A model generated the notes under the pieces. The model saw only the letters and a list, made by a program, of their open reading frames with translations. It searched no databases and was not told where the DNA came from. Both the position numbers and the translations under genes were made by a program. DNA of 64,000 nt from Pacificitalea sp040119125 (GTDB lineage: Bacteria; Pseudomonadota; Alphaproteobacteria; Rhodobacterales; Rhodobacteraceae), in the NCBI GenBank assembly GCA_040119125.1, contig JBEDTR010000008.1, positions 183,132-247,131 of the forward strand. The letters are read 5' to 3'. Positions within the stretch are counted from its first letter, which is position 1; each line of letters starts with the position of its first letter. Below, one piece after another: positions 34,376 to 43,326 of the stretch.

Positions 34376-37338
34376 TCGCCGACCTCCTCAGGGGCGGGGG
34401 TATCGGTGAAATCCCATTCCCCGAAGCGCGACAAGTGGTCGTAATCCGAGATCGCCGCCGTGGTCTGCATCGCGCGCCGGGCGGTGTAGCCCTGACTGCG
34501 ACGGCGGTATTTGCCCAGCAATTCGATCAGCCCGTCCCATGCTTCGGCCACCAGATCATCGCCTTCCTTGTTGGAGAGCTTGATCTCGCGCTCCCCGACG
34601 GCAGAGCCAATGCCGATATAGGCGGTTTTCGCGACCTCTCGCGATAGACCGGAAAACGCGCCGCGCCGCACCATCGCCGCCTGTAAGGGAAGCTGTTTGT
34701 CGAAATTCTCGACCATCTTCTGGCTCGGCATCTGGCCGGATTTATAGTCATAGATCGCCACCCCGTCCGCTAGACGGTCGATCCGGTCTGGCCGTGCTGA
34801 CAAGGTCATATCCAGACCGGTCAGCGCAATTTCGGCCTTGGTTTCAGTCCAGACCAGCTTCTGTTCTGCGGGGCGGGACAATTCCTCCGCGATAAGGGCC
34901 GGGGCGATGCGTTCCAGCCGCGCGGCCCATGCCTCCGCCACGGAGGGCCAATCGCCAATCTCGGGAAAGGGAGGGTCCAGCGCAGCATCGAGCCACGCGC
35001 GCAACCTGTCGGCATCCGCGCCATCGGTGGCGACACGGGCAAACTCCTCCATCAGCCGGTGCAAAGCATTGCCGCGCGTGCCGGGGTCGGGCACCGGCCG
35101 CAGCGGAGCCAGCGGCGCAAGATCAAGGATCTGGCGCGCATAAACGGCATAGGGATCGCGGATCAGCGTTTTGACCCCGGTGACTGAAATCCGGTCGGGC
35201 CGCGCGGCCACGGGCGGGCGAGGCGAGGGCCGAGTAGCAGGCGCGATCGGCGTTGCAGGATGGTTCAGGGCCTGCCCCTGCCGCACAAGCGCCGCACCGC
35301 GCGCACGCATCTCCGTCAGCGCAGCGGGACCAGCCTCGCCGATCCCGCCCAGCAGGTTGACGATGCGGTTCAACCATCGCGATGGCACGGCCTCGGCCTC
35401 ACTGTCGCGCAGGGCACGGCTCAGCACCACTTCCGGCGCGCCTGCGGCCTGTTGGAAATCATGCGCTGACAGGCCGATGCGCCGTTCTGGCAGCAGTAAT
35501 CCAGCCTCCTGCCGCATAGGCCGGTTCAGCCACGGATCGGGTGGGGGGAGCTGAGGCCATATGCCGTCGTTCAGCCCGCCGAGGATCACCAGATCAGCCC
35601 CCTGCACCCGTGCCTCCAGCGTGCCCCAGATCATCAGATCGGGATGGCCAGTGACACTTTGCCGGACAGTTTCAGCACTGAGAATCGTGCCGATCAGGGC
35701 GGAATAGTCTCTGTTAGACAGATCCAGCGCCACACCTGCTTCGCGGTTTAGCGCTGTCATGGCCTGCTGTGCGGCCTCTCCTGCAGCTTCTCCCCACAAC
35801 TCCCCCGGCGCGATGACGGCAGGATCGGTATTCGGCCCGGTGGCCAGTCGTTCGGTTAGTGCCAGATGCGTGGCGATACGCTCGGTCAGCGGGGCCATGC
35901 CGGTGCAGGCGGGCAGATCCGCCAGCAATGCTCCCAGCCAATCGGCCCAGGCCCGGGCATCGGGATCGTCAGCGTCGCGCGCCGATAGCAGATCATCGCG
36001 GGCCGGAAAGCCGATGGCATCACGGCGCAGCCGCAACTCCATTTCCCGCACCCGGCGCAGGTGCGGACCACGCAGGCCGGGGGTCGACGCGGTCAGCGGA
36101 TGCTTCAACAGTGCCAGCAGCTCAGGCAGTTCGACCCGCGCACCGCACAACTCCGCCACCTGCCGCAAAAGCCGTCCCGGAGGCGACAGGTGCAAAGGTT
36201 GGCCTGCGCTGTCATCGGGGATCAGGCTCCAACGGTCCAGCGCCGCGGCGACTTGCCGGGTCAGCACCCGGTCGGGCGTGATCAATGCGGCGCGCTGGCC
36301 ATCCTCCACCGCTTGGCGCAAGCGCAGGGCAATCGCTTCCGCCTCGGCCCGGCTATCGGGAGCCTCGATCAGGGTCAGGTGGTCCGCCAAACCGGCAATA
36401 CCCTGCAAATGCGGTGCTTCCGTCATCCATTGATCGGTGATCGGCGCGGGACGCAATGCCAGCGAGATCATGGCGTTGCGCGCGGCCTCAGGCTCGGCAT
36501 CGTCGCTCCACGGGGTGACATCGCCGGGACGCATATCCAGTCCCTGCAACAGTCGGGCAAACCGGAATTGCGGATGATCTTCGCCGGTCAACGCTTCGTC
36601 CAGCCGGTCCCAGACCTCCTCCGGTTGGCCGAAATCATACCCCGGCAGCACCAATGCGCCCTGCGGCAAGCGGGCCACGGCCTCCATCAGCATCCGCGTT
36701 GTGCCCCGCGAGCCCGTCGACCCCGCGATCAGCACCGGGTCACGCGGCGGCGCAACCTCCCACAATGAAATCAATGCCTGTGCCATGCGGCGGCGCCGGG
36801 CCTCGGCCCCCGCTGGGGCGTCGCCACGGGTGTCCACGAAATCGGCGATGATGCGCAGGATCTGCAGGCTCCGGCCCCAATGCGCCGAATGCGACGACAC
36901 GTCGAGTGTCTCCAGCACTTCGCCGGCGACGCCTTCGCCCTGCATTTCATCCATCAACGCAGCCAGCCCATCGGCAAGGTCGAACATTGCGGCGCGCGGG
37001 GCAAGGTCGGGCTGCAAATCCAGCAATTGACCCACGAGGCGCGCCAGTTCAAGCCGCAGCCGAAGGCCGCTTTCGCTAGGCGGGATGGCATCGCTGTCAG
37101 GGGTTTCGCCCAGCTCGGTGATCAGTTTTATCCGGGGCAGTAAGCGCGCCGGCCCCGCGTCAAAGATCTCGCGCAGACGGCGACGCATCCGGGCCGTGTT
37201 GACGTAGATCGTGACGCGGGCCCAATCCTCGGGCGCGGAATGGCAAAGCCGCTGTTCCAGCCCCCGCACCAGTGCCGCAGGGAAGTCTATGCCGGGCGCG
37301 AGGCCGAACAGTCGCGGCGCGTCGCTAGGCTCAAACAT
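34372..37338 (-). CDS. addB: Double-strand break repair protein AddB (alphaproteobacterial type)
   Basis: Second subunit of AddAB. 988 residues. The N-terminal helicase-like part has no clear Walker A (the usual P-loop position reads differently: LIAGSTGSRGTTRML near 205), and the C-terminal RecB nuclease domain keeps VAIYDYKSGQMPS with the catalytic Asp and Lys. In other AddB proteins Cys residues around the nuclease hold a [4Fe-4S] cluster; here the equivalent KTLIRDPYAVYAR reads D rather than C, so the cluster seems absent. Overlaps addA by 4 bases and murU by 8. Confidence 0.93.
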   Translation of the reverse strand: MFEPSDAPRLFGLAPGIDFPAALVRGLEQRLCHSAPEDWARVTIYVNTARMRRRLREIFDAGPARLLPRIKLITELGETPDSDAIPPSESGLRLRLELARLVGQLLDLQPDLAPRAAMFDLADGLAALMDEMQGEGVAGEVLETLDVSSHSAHWGRSLQILRIIADFVDTRGDAPAGAEARRRRMAQALISLWEVAPPRDPVLIAGSTGSRGTTRMLMEAVARLPQGALVLPGYDFGQPEEVWDRLDEALTGEDHPQFRFARLLQGLDMRPGDVTPWSDDAEPEAARNAMISLALRPAPITDQWMTEAPHLQGIAGLADHLTLIEAPDSRAEAEAIALRLRQAVEDGQRAALITPDRVLTRQVAAALDRWSLIPDDSAGQPLHLSPPGRLLRQVAELCGARVELPELLALLKHPLTASTPGLRGPHLRRVREMELRLRRDAIGFPARDDLLSARDADDPDARAWADWLGALLADLPACTGMAPLTERIATHLALTERLATGPNTDPAVIAPGELWGEAAGEAAQQAMTALNREAGVALDLSNRDYSALIGTILSAETVRQSVTGHPDLMIWGTLEARVQGADLVILGGLNDGIWPQLPPPDPWLNRPMRQEAGLLLPERRIGLSAHDFQQAAGAPEVVLSRALRDSEAEAVPSRWLNRIVNLLGGIGEAGPAALTEMRARGAALVRQGQALNHPATPIAPATRPSPRPPVAARPDRISVTGVKTLIRDPYAVYARQILDLAPLAPLRPVPDPGTRGNALHRLMEEFARVATDGADADRLRAWLDAALDPPFPEIGDWPSVAEAWAARLERIAPALIAEELSRPAEQKLVWTETKAEIALTGLDMTLSARPDRIDRLADGVAIYDYKSGQMPSQKMVENFDKQLPLQAAMVRRGAFSGLSREVAKTAYIGIGSAVGEREIKLSNKEGDDLVAEAWDGLIELLGKYRRRSQGYTARRAMQTTAAISDYDHLSRFGEWDFTDTPAPEEVGE

Positions 37339-38026
37339 GAGCGGAGTCTGCCAGCATGGTTTCGGCCAATGTCACACCCTCAGGGCGGCCCACGTCGCAC
37401 CAGCCGCCAGAATGGATCAGACCGTGCACGCGGCCCTGTGTCAGCATCTGGTCCCACAGCAGGTTCAGCGAGAAATTGTCATGCTCGATCATGGCGAGCC
37501 CATCGGTTTTCAGGATCTGCGCACCGGAATAGACATAGCCGGGCCCGCGGCTTAGCCGTCCGTCGGGCGCGCGCGTGAAATCGCCCTGCCCGCGATAGCC
37601 GCGCGCGGCCTCAGGTGGCACCAACATCAGCAGCGCATCCATCCGCTCAGGATCCCATGCCGCACGCAGGGCGGTCAGCGGGTTCGCCCCGGTCCAGACC
37701 GCATCCGGATTCAGCGTCATCACCGGGCCCGCGCCCAACAGCGGCAACGCCGCCTTCAGCCCGCCGCCAGTCTCAAGGATATCCGCCTCCGCGCTGATCG
37801 CGATGTCGGGGCGGTGGGCCAGATGCGCGGCGACCTGTGCGCCCAGATAATGCGTGTTCACCACCATGTGCGCGATGTTCGCCTGCGTGCCCATCGTCAG
37901 CGCGCGATCCAGCAGGGTATGGCCCGCCACCTCGATAAGAGGTTTCGGCCGGGCAGCGGTCAAGGCGCCCATCCGAGTGCCAAACCCGGCGGCAAAAATC
38001 ATCAGAGCGTCGGGATCGTGCCGCAT
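37331..38026 (-). CDS. murU: N-acetylmuramate-1-phosphate uridylyltransferase (MurU-like nucleotidyltransferase)
   Basis: Nucleotidyltransferase of the sugar-1-phosphate family. By family and context it is MurU, which makes UDP-MurNAc from MurNAc-1-phosphate in cell-wall recycling. 231 residues: LMIFAAGFGTRMGAL, RPKPLIEVAGHTLLDRAL, ILETGGGLKAALP, and the Asp in TLNPDAVW. Its neighbour amgK encodes the kinase that supplies the substrate, and they overlap by 25 bases. A broader NDP-sugar role cannot be excluded. Confidence 0.85.
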   Translation of the reverse strand: MRHDPDALMIFAAGFGTRMGALTAARPKPLIEVAGHTLLDRALTMGTQANIAHMVVNTHYLGAQVAAHLAHRPDIAISAEADILETGGGLKAALPLLGAGPVMTLNPDAVWTGANPLTALRAAWDPERMDALLMLVPPEAARGYRGQGDFTRAPDGRLSRGPGYVYSGAQILKTDGLAMIEHDNFSLNLLWDQMLTQGRVHGLIHSGGWCDVGRPEGVTLAETMLADSAHV

Positions 38027-39054
38027 CGGTCTTTCAATCTCTGAAGTCGTTTTGGGGTCGGTTCCGGCAGATCGCGCTGCACCATGTCGCGCAGGCCCGC
38101 CAATTGCGGATGCGCCAGATCAGTATGCAGGTGATCCCACACGCGGGGGATCAGATCGACGTAATGCGGTTTCGCGAAATGCAGCGAAAGTCGAGCGAAC
38201 ACGCCGAGGATACGCAGGTTGCGCTGTGCGCCAAGCGCGGCATAGGCCAGTTCGAACGCCGCCTCGTCGCTGTGGGACAATTCAATGAACCGGGCTTTGA
38301 CGCGCGTGACAGTGTCGGCACGGACATCGCGGCGGGCATCTTCCAGCAGCGAGACCAGATCATAGGCGGGGTGACCTGCGACGGCGTCCTGAAAATCAAG
38401 CAGACCAACCCGCGCTGCGCCGTCACGCTCTGGCAGCCAGATCAGGTTTTCGGCGTGGAAATCTCGCTGCGCCAGCACCCGCGCGCTGCCATCCGACATC
38501 ACCTGTGTCAAAACCGGGGTCAGTTCTGTCAGCATCGGCGCAGGATCCGGCCCGGTGCCGGGATCTTCGGTGATACCCGGCGCATACCAAGTCCAGGCCA
38601 GCGCGGCGAGCCGCGCCATGCCGCTGGCATCGAGCGGCGGGAGCCCGTCAGGCGGAGCATGCTGGCCAAGGGTCAGAAGAACGTCAGCGGCCGCGTGGTA
38701 AAGCGTCTCCTCCTGCGCAGGGTCGAGCCGCAGCAGCCGCGCGAACAGGTCGTCGCCCAGATCCTCCAGCAGCAGGTAGCCTTGCTCACGGTCCTCGCCC
38801 AAGATTCGCGGCGCGCTCAACCCAAGTCCCGAAAGGTAGGCCGCCACGTTCAGGAACGGTCCGACATCCTCGCCCTTTTGCGGCGGGGCATCCATCAACA
38901 CCGCGCGCTCGTCCGTGTCCGGATGGGTCAGCCGGTCATAGCGGCGGTTCGAAGCGTCGCCGGCGAGCGTCGCAATCTCGGCCCCACCCCAGCCGAGCCG
39001 GTTGAGAAATGCTTTGATATCGCGCCGCTGGGTCTGCGGGGGCGGGTGAATCAT
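38002..39054 (-). CDS. amgK: Anomeric MurNAc/GlcNAc kinase (AmgK-like)
   Basis: Phosphotransferase related to AmgK, which phosphorylates MurNAc at the anomeric carbon. 350 residues: APH/kinase fold with LAGDASNRRYDRL at the N-terminus, VLAQRDFHAENLIWL as the catalytic loop, and GLLDFQDAVAGHPAYDL as the metal Asp. The C-terminus RLKDRCGTIPTL overlaps murU. The neighbour tsaE is likewise common in alphaproteobacteria. Substrate assignment rests on synteny with murU. Confidence 0.83.
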   Translation of the reverse strand: MIHPPPQTQRRDIKAFLNRLGWGGAEIATLAGDASNRRYDRLTHPDTDERAVLMDAPPQKGEDVGPFLNVAAYLSGLGLSAPRILGEDREQGYLLLEDLGDDLFARLLRLDPAQEETLYHAAADVLLTLGQHAPPDGLPPLDASGMARLAALAWTWYAPGITEDPGTGPDPAPMLTELTPVLTQVMSDGSARVLAQRDFHAENLIWLPERDGAARVGLLDFQDAVAGHPAYDLVSLLEDARRDVRADTVTRVKARFIELSHSDEAAFELAYAALGAQRNLRILGVFARLSLHFAKPHYVDLIPRVWDHLHTDLAHPQLAGLRDMVQRDLPEPTPKRLQRLKDRCGTIPTL

Positions 39055-39647
39055 GGCAAGAGACTCCGGATGGCATCTGTCAGGGCGGCCCGCGCCGATT
39101 GTGGCAGCGTGATGCGCGCCACCCGGCTGTCAGGGACGTGTTCGGGGGCGGGTGTATCTTCCCGGTCGGGCGACGCAAGCGCGATCCGAATGGCCCCTGT
39201 CGGCGCGGCAGTGCCCAGCCGGTCGGGCCATTCAATCAGGCAGATCGCGGTCTCCATCGCCTCGTCCAGTCCCAATTCGAGCGCTTCGTCAGGGTGGGTC
39301 AGGCGGTAAAGATCGGCGTGCCAGATCTCGCCGTCGGGAAGGTCATAGATCTGAACGAGGGTAAAGGTGGGGGAAGGCACATCCTCCACCCGGTCATATG
39401 TGGCCATGCGAGACTGAATAAACCCGCGCGCAAATGCGCTTTTGCCGGCCCCGATCGGACCTTCAAGCAGGATGCAGTCACCGGGACAGGCGACGGCGGC
39501 AAGTGCTTGCGCCAACTGCAATGTGGCTTCGGGTCCCGAAAGTATCAGCTCAAAGCGCTGATCCTTTGCATCGTTTTCCGCCGCGGAGGACGCGGGAGCG
39601 CCATCGCTGACGTCCGAATTCTGCGCGGATGAGAGAGCAGGCTTCAT
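39051..39647 (-). CDS. tsaE: tRNA threonylcarbamoyladenosine biosynthesis ATPase TsaE
   Basis: ATPase needed by TsaB/TsaD for t6A37 in ANN-decoding tRNAs. Family core: LEGPIGAGKSAFARGFIQ P-loop, SPTFTLVQIYD, and IWHADLYRL, then LIEWPDRLG. The start is uncertain: ATG 39647 gives 198 residues with an unusual 35-residue Ser/Ala-rich N-terminal leader; another in-frame ATG is at 39707, and the longest frame reaches 39836. The usual length is 150-160. Overlaps amgK by 4 bases. Follows the divL-like gene with a 456-bp gap. Confidence 0.9.
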   Translation of the reverse strand: MKPALSSAQNSDVSDGAPASSAAENDAKDQRFELILSGPEATLQLAQALAAVACPGDCILLEGPIGAGKSAFARGFIQSRMATYDRVEDVPSPTFTLVQIYDLPDGEIWHADLYRLTHPDEALELGLDEAMETAICLIEWPDRLGTAAPTGAIRIALASPDREDTPAPEHVPDSRVARITLPQSARAALTDAIRSLLP

Positions 39648-40103
39648 CTCGGCACGGGTTACCGTGTCCGCGGCGGGGGCCGGGCGGGAGGATCGGAGCT
39701 GCGACATGGCCTGAATGTGGAGCCTTGGGCCGCGCGCTGCAATATGCAACCGACGGTTTGGAACGCGGCGCGGCGTGGTTGCACCATTCGCGGCAATATG
39801 GGGCGCGATCCGCGATGGTCTTTCGGCAAGGCACAAGGATTATTCCGCGGCCTCGGACAGTGTGGTTCGCGGGCGGAGTGCACAATTCGGTGCCTGCGTA
39901 ATGACGGTGCTGCGCGTTTTGCAATGGCGGCAATGCTGCTGCCGATGCAAAGCGGGAAGGATGCGGTGACAGCGAGCCTCAGGCAGGATGCCAGGCCGCA
40001 GGCTACGTTGGGACAAGGCCGCTTCAGTCACGATAAGCCGACACGGCCTGACCGCTGAACTATGCGCATAGGCGACGGCGCTGCGTCTGAACTGGCGCTT
40101 CGG
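39648..40103. other. Gap between tsaE and the divL-like gene
   Basis: No convincing gene. The tsaE reading frame stays open upstream to 39836 but without recognisable sequence. A palindrome TATGCGCATA is at 40061-40070. I looked for SRP RNA, tmRNA, RNase P and 6S RNA signatures and saw none. It may hold the tsaE-amgK-murU-addBA-trxA promoter, or the remains of a lost kinase domain (see findings). Confidence 0.4.
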
Positions 40104-41753
40104 TCAACCAGTGCGGGCGGGCAGGGCCGCCCATAGCTTCCGCGCAGAGAGGCGTTCGGTGTGCTGAAAGGTCACCAATGTGGCGCCCCCCGCGATTGGG
40201 ACGAAACGGCATGTCAGCGCGGTGCCGTCGCGCATCCGCAGATCGCCATCCCATTCGGCGCGCTCGGTCTCCGAATGGAGGAAATCGCGTAGCTCCCCCC
40301 AGACGGGACTGGGGCGGCAGCGGGACTGCCAATGACCGATCACCTCATTTGCGCCGATCTCGGCCAGCATCGCCCCCGGATCCTGATCCCAGAGCCGTGC
40401 ATGAGCTTCGTTCGACATGAGCAACAGCCCGGTGCGGGAAAAGACGGCGATGGCCTCCTCGAGACTGTCCGCAATCGATTGCCCTAGCTCCAGTTCCGAG
40501 CGGAAACGTCGGGTCAGTGCGATCTCGGAGGTGATGTCTTCAAATAGAAACGCCAATGCGCCATCTGGATGGGGGCGCCCCGTTACACGCAGGGTCTGAC
40601 CGCCGGGCAGGCTCCAAGTTTCTTGGTAGGTGCCTTCCTCCGCATCCTGTTCCAGCGCGGCGATGGCGCTGCGCCATGACCGGTAATCGCGCGGCTCCGG
40701 AATACGTTGAGCTTCGCGCAAGGCGTCGAGAAACGCGGTCAGGGTTGGCCGCCCGGAGAGGAATTCAGGTGGCAGGGCGGACAGGTCTGTCAAAGCCGGA
40801 TTGAAAACCGCCAGCCGACGATGCCGGTCAAAGATTGCAAGCCCGGTCGTGAGATGGGCGAAGGTCTTGGTCAATGTTTGCACAAATTCGCGGAGACTGG
40901 CCTCGGCGCGGACGATTTGCTGCGCGGGCAAGGCATAGGTCAGCACCGTATCCTCCTGCCATCTGCTGTGGCATTCAAACCATAGCTGGTCATCCGGGGG
41001 CGCATCGGCGTCGGCGGAGGGCGATGGGCGCGCCGGAGCGCGGCGGATCAATTCGGCATTGTCACGATCACGGGGCGGGCGGGGCAATGTGTCAAACAGA
41101 TGTGGCAGCGCATCATCGTCGGGCGGCACCCGGGCGAGGTTCAGATAAGTGCGGTTTGCCCAGATCACGCGCCCGTCGATCGTTTCGCGCCAGATCGGCA
41201 TCGGGGCGGCATCCAGCGTCAGACGCAACGCGTCGGCCTGCCCCTGCAATGCGCTGCGGGTAAAGCTGTCTTGCGCGTCCGCCTCTCCCTGTGACGCGCG
41301 CGGCCGGTCGATGAGCTCCAGCCGCACTAGACCGTGACACCATTGGGCGCGCAGCTCCGCCGGATCATCGTCAGCGGCAGTGCAGGTCAGGCGCGTGGCC
41401 GCGGCAAGGCCAGCAAGTTGTTGTTCTATATCCGGAAATTGGGATGACAAAATGTGGAGCAGCCGCGGCCATGGGGCAAGTCGCTGTGGTCCGAGCGCCA
41501 GAAGGGCGCGCGCGGGACCACTTGCATCACGCAGGCGGGTTTCATCGAATAGAAACACCAGCTCCGTAGTGTTTGACAATGGCGTCCAGTCCACCCGGAC
41601 GCCGGGCCGCAGTTGCGCCAATATCAGCAATCCTCCGCCAGCGGCGAGGAGCGCAGTCAACACAAGGCACAGCGCCAAAAACGGCGTAGACCCGGATGCG
41701 CCGCCGGATAATAGATCGGAAAGCTGGGCCAGAAGCGGCGCGAGAAATTCCAT
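40104..41753 (-). CDS. PAS-domain sensor protein, DivL-like but lacking the histidine-kinase domain
   Basis: 549 residues from ATG 41753 (GAGGTG upstream decides this start). One N-terminal transmembrane helix (about 25-48, FLALCLVLTALLAAGGGLLIL), then three or more PAS-type segments: about 170-230 (APMPIWRETIDGRVIWANRTY), 290-420 (TGLAIFDRHRRLAVFNPAL, ending GALAFLFEDITSE) and 425-540 (EEAIAVFSRTGLLLMSNEAH). It stops right after the last PAS (TLVTFQHTERLSARK) with no HisKA or HATPase. In Caulobacter the kinase-like protein DivL lies next to tsaE in the same row, so I read this as a kinase-less DivL. It has a CtrA box upstream. Confidence 0.75.
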   Translation of the reverse strand: MEFLAPLLAQLSDLLSGGASGSTPFLALCLVLTALLAAGGGLLILAQLRPGVRVDWTPLSNTTELVFLFDETRLRDASGPARALLALGPQRLAPWPRLLHILSSQFPDIEQQLAGLAAATRLTCTAADDDPAELRAQWCHGLVRLELIDRPRASQGEADAQDSFTRSALQGQADALRLTLDAAPMPIWRETIDGRVIWANRTYLNLARVPPDDDALPHLFDTLPRPPRDRDNAELIRRAPARPSPSADADAPPDDQLWFECHSRWQEDTVLTYALPAQQIVRAEASLREFVQTLTKTFAHLTTGLAIFDRHRRLAVFNPALTDLSALPPEFLSGRPTLTAFLDALREAQRIPEPRDYRSWRSAIAALEQDAEEGTYQETWSLPGGQTLRVTGRPHPDGALAFLFEDITSEIALTRRFRSELELGQSIADSLEEAIAVFSRTGLLLMSNEAHARLWDQDPGAMLAEIGANEVIGHWQSRCRPSPVWGELRDFLHSETERAEWDGDLRMRDGTALTCRFVPIAGGATLVTFQHTERLSARKLWAALPARTG

Positions 41754-41816
41754 GCAAGGCACCTCGGATAGACGAATCCCTGACAGATCGGTCCGGTCAC
41801 CTTGCTGCAATGGCGG

Positions 41817-41831
41817 TTAAATTGCGGTTAA
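41817..41831. promoter_or_regulatory. CtrA box (TTAA-N7-TTAA) upstream of the divL-like gene
   Basis: TTAAATTGCGGTTAA, a perfect full CtrA-binding consensus, 64-78 bp upstream of the divL-like start and just past the regB stop. A near-match half (TTAC) follows after another 7 bases (41839-41842), so three half-sites lie at 11-bp steps. Confidence 0.7.
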
Positions 41832-41838
41832 TCGTCCG

Positions 41839-43239
41839 TTACATATCAATCGGTTCGTTCGCTCCCAGCGCCCGGTCGGCGGGATCTTCTGAGCCGGCCA
41901 GCGCGCTGCGCGGCCAGACGGCCTCAACAATGGCACCGCGCCGCGCAGGGCGTTCTTCGGGGCTGACGAAAGGATTGCTTCCATTGGCAAATGTCAGCGT
42001 GGCCCCGGAGCGTTCCAACAGGGTTTTGGCAATAAACAGCCCCAGACCCATGCCCTCGTATTCCGGTCTTTTATTGCGATCCGCCTCTGCCCGCCGCCGA
42101 TTGCGCACGAACGGGTCGCCGATGCGCCCGATCACATCGGGTGGATAACCGGCGCCGTCATCGGCAATGCGGATGGTGATGGCGTCATTGGTCCAGCGGG
42201 CCTCGATCCACACAGTGGTATCCGCAAAATCCACGGCGTTCTGGATCATGTTGCGCAGGCCGTGGATGATTTCCGGTCGGCGGAAAATATCGGGTTGACG
42301 CGGGGGCGCAGCGACGGCGGGGGCTACGTCGAAAACCAACGTCTTGCCCCGTGTGCCATGGGGTTCGGCGGCCTCGCGCAGCACACTGTCGAGCGGCGCG
42401 CGGCGCATATGCAGGTCATCCTTCCCGGCGCGCCCCATCGAATGCAGGATGTCGCGGCAGCGGTCGGCCTGCTCGCGGATCAGCAGGGCGTCGTCGCGCA
42501 GCGCGTCGTTGCCGTCCAGCTCTTCGATCAGCTCGGAACTGACCAGCTTGATCGTTGCCAACGGCGTGCCCAGCTCATGCGCGGCCGCGGCGACAACGCC
42601 GCCCAGATCGGTCAGTTTCTGCTCCCGCGCCAGCGCCATCTGAGTGGCCAGCAGCGCCTCGGACATGCTTTGGCGTTCCTTTGACACCCGCCGCGCATAA
42701 CCTGCAAGAAACGCGATGCCGATCACGATTGCGACCCAGAAGCCGAAGCGAAACACATCGGGCATCGCCAGCATCAGCCCGTCGCCCGTGCGCAGCGGCA
42801 CGAACACGAACAGCACCACGGTGACGAAGCCGATCGCCGCGCCGGACAGCAGGATCATCGAGCGTAGCCGCAGCGTGGAGGCCGCGATGGTCACCGGCGC
42901 AAGGATCAGCAGCGCAAAGGGATTGTTCAGCCCGCCGCTCAAAAACACCAAAACCGAAAGCTGGCCCACATCGAACAACAATGCCAGCGCGGCCTCGGTA
43001 TCCGACAGGCGCTTGTTTGCGGGATAGATGAACACAGATACGAGGTTGGAGATCACGGCCGCCCCGATAGCGAGGTAGCAGAGCCCCAGGTCCAGTTGCA
43101 GGTCGTAGAAGTGGATCGCGACAAAGATCGCGCCGATCTGCCCGGCAATGGCAATCCAGCGGAGCACGATCAGCGTGCGCAGGCGGATCAGGTTGCTGCG
43201 CGCGAACTGGTCGAATACGGACTGGATCTGTTCGGCCAT
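41839..43239 (-). CDS. regB: Sensor histidine kinase RegB/PrrB
   Basis: Redox-sensing membrane kinase controlling photosynthesis, respiration and nitrogen/carbon genes through RegA. From ATG 43239 it has 466 residues with about six membrane helices (20-180). The quinone-linked motif GGLNNPF is at 102-108, the phosphorylated His is His221 (AAAAHELGTPLATI), and the redox-active Cys is Cys261 (EQADRCRDIL), all matching RegB. ATP domain: NMIQNAVDFA, DDGAGYP, GMGLGLFIAK. A long open frame reading on past 43239 to 44784 is antisense to senC and regA and not real. Diverges from senC-regA. Confidence 0.96.
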   Translation of the reverse strand: MAEQIQSVFDQFARSNLIRLRTLIVLRWIAIAGQIGAIFVAIHFYDLQLDLGLCYLAIGAAVISNLVSVFIYPANKRLSDTEAALALLFDVGQLSVLVFLSGGLNNPFALLILAPVTIAASTLRLRSMILLSGAAIGFVTVVLFVFVPLRTGDGLMLAMPDVFRFGFWVAIVIGIAFLAGYARRVSKERQSMSEALLATQMALAREQKLTDLGGVVAAAAHELGTPLATIKLVSSELIEELDGNDALRDDALLIREQADRCRDILHSMGRAGKDDLHMRRAPLDSVLREAAEPHGTRGKTLVFDVAPAVAAPPRQPDIFRRPEIIHGLRNMIQNAVDFADTTVWIEARWTNDAITIRIADDGAGYPPDVIGRIGDPFVRNRRRAEADRNKRPEYEGMGLGLFIAKTLLERSGATLTFANGSNPFVSPEERPARRGAIVEAVWPRSALAGSEDPADRALGANEPIDM

Positions 43240-43326
43240 CGCACGGCACCCTCTGTGACGGATGGTCCCCTTGATACCCTGCGCGCGGCAGGGCAGCAAT
43301 CGCGCGACAGAGTGCAGGAGAGCGAC
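43240..43326. promoter_or_regulatory. Divergent promoter region regB / senC-regA
   Basis: The 87-bp gap between the divergent regB and senC-regA transcripts must contain both promoters. RegA is known to autoregulate in related species; I cannot place its degenerate GC-rich motif with confidence. Confidence 0.4.

Noticed and set aside
39880..40060. Possible structured RNA in the tsaE/divL-like gap
   Set aside because: A GGAAGGA-like segment recalls the SRP RNA core, but the conserved flanks are missing; no tmRNA, RNase P or 6S signature either.
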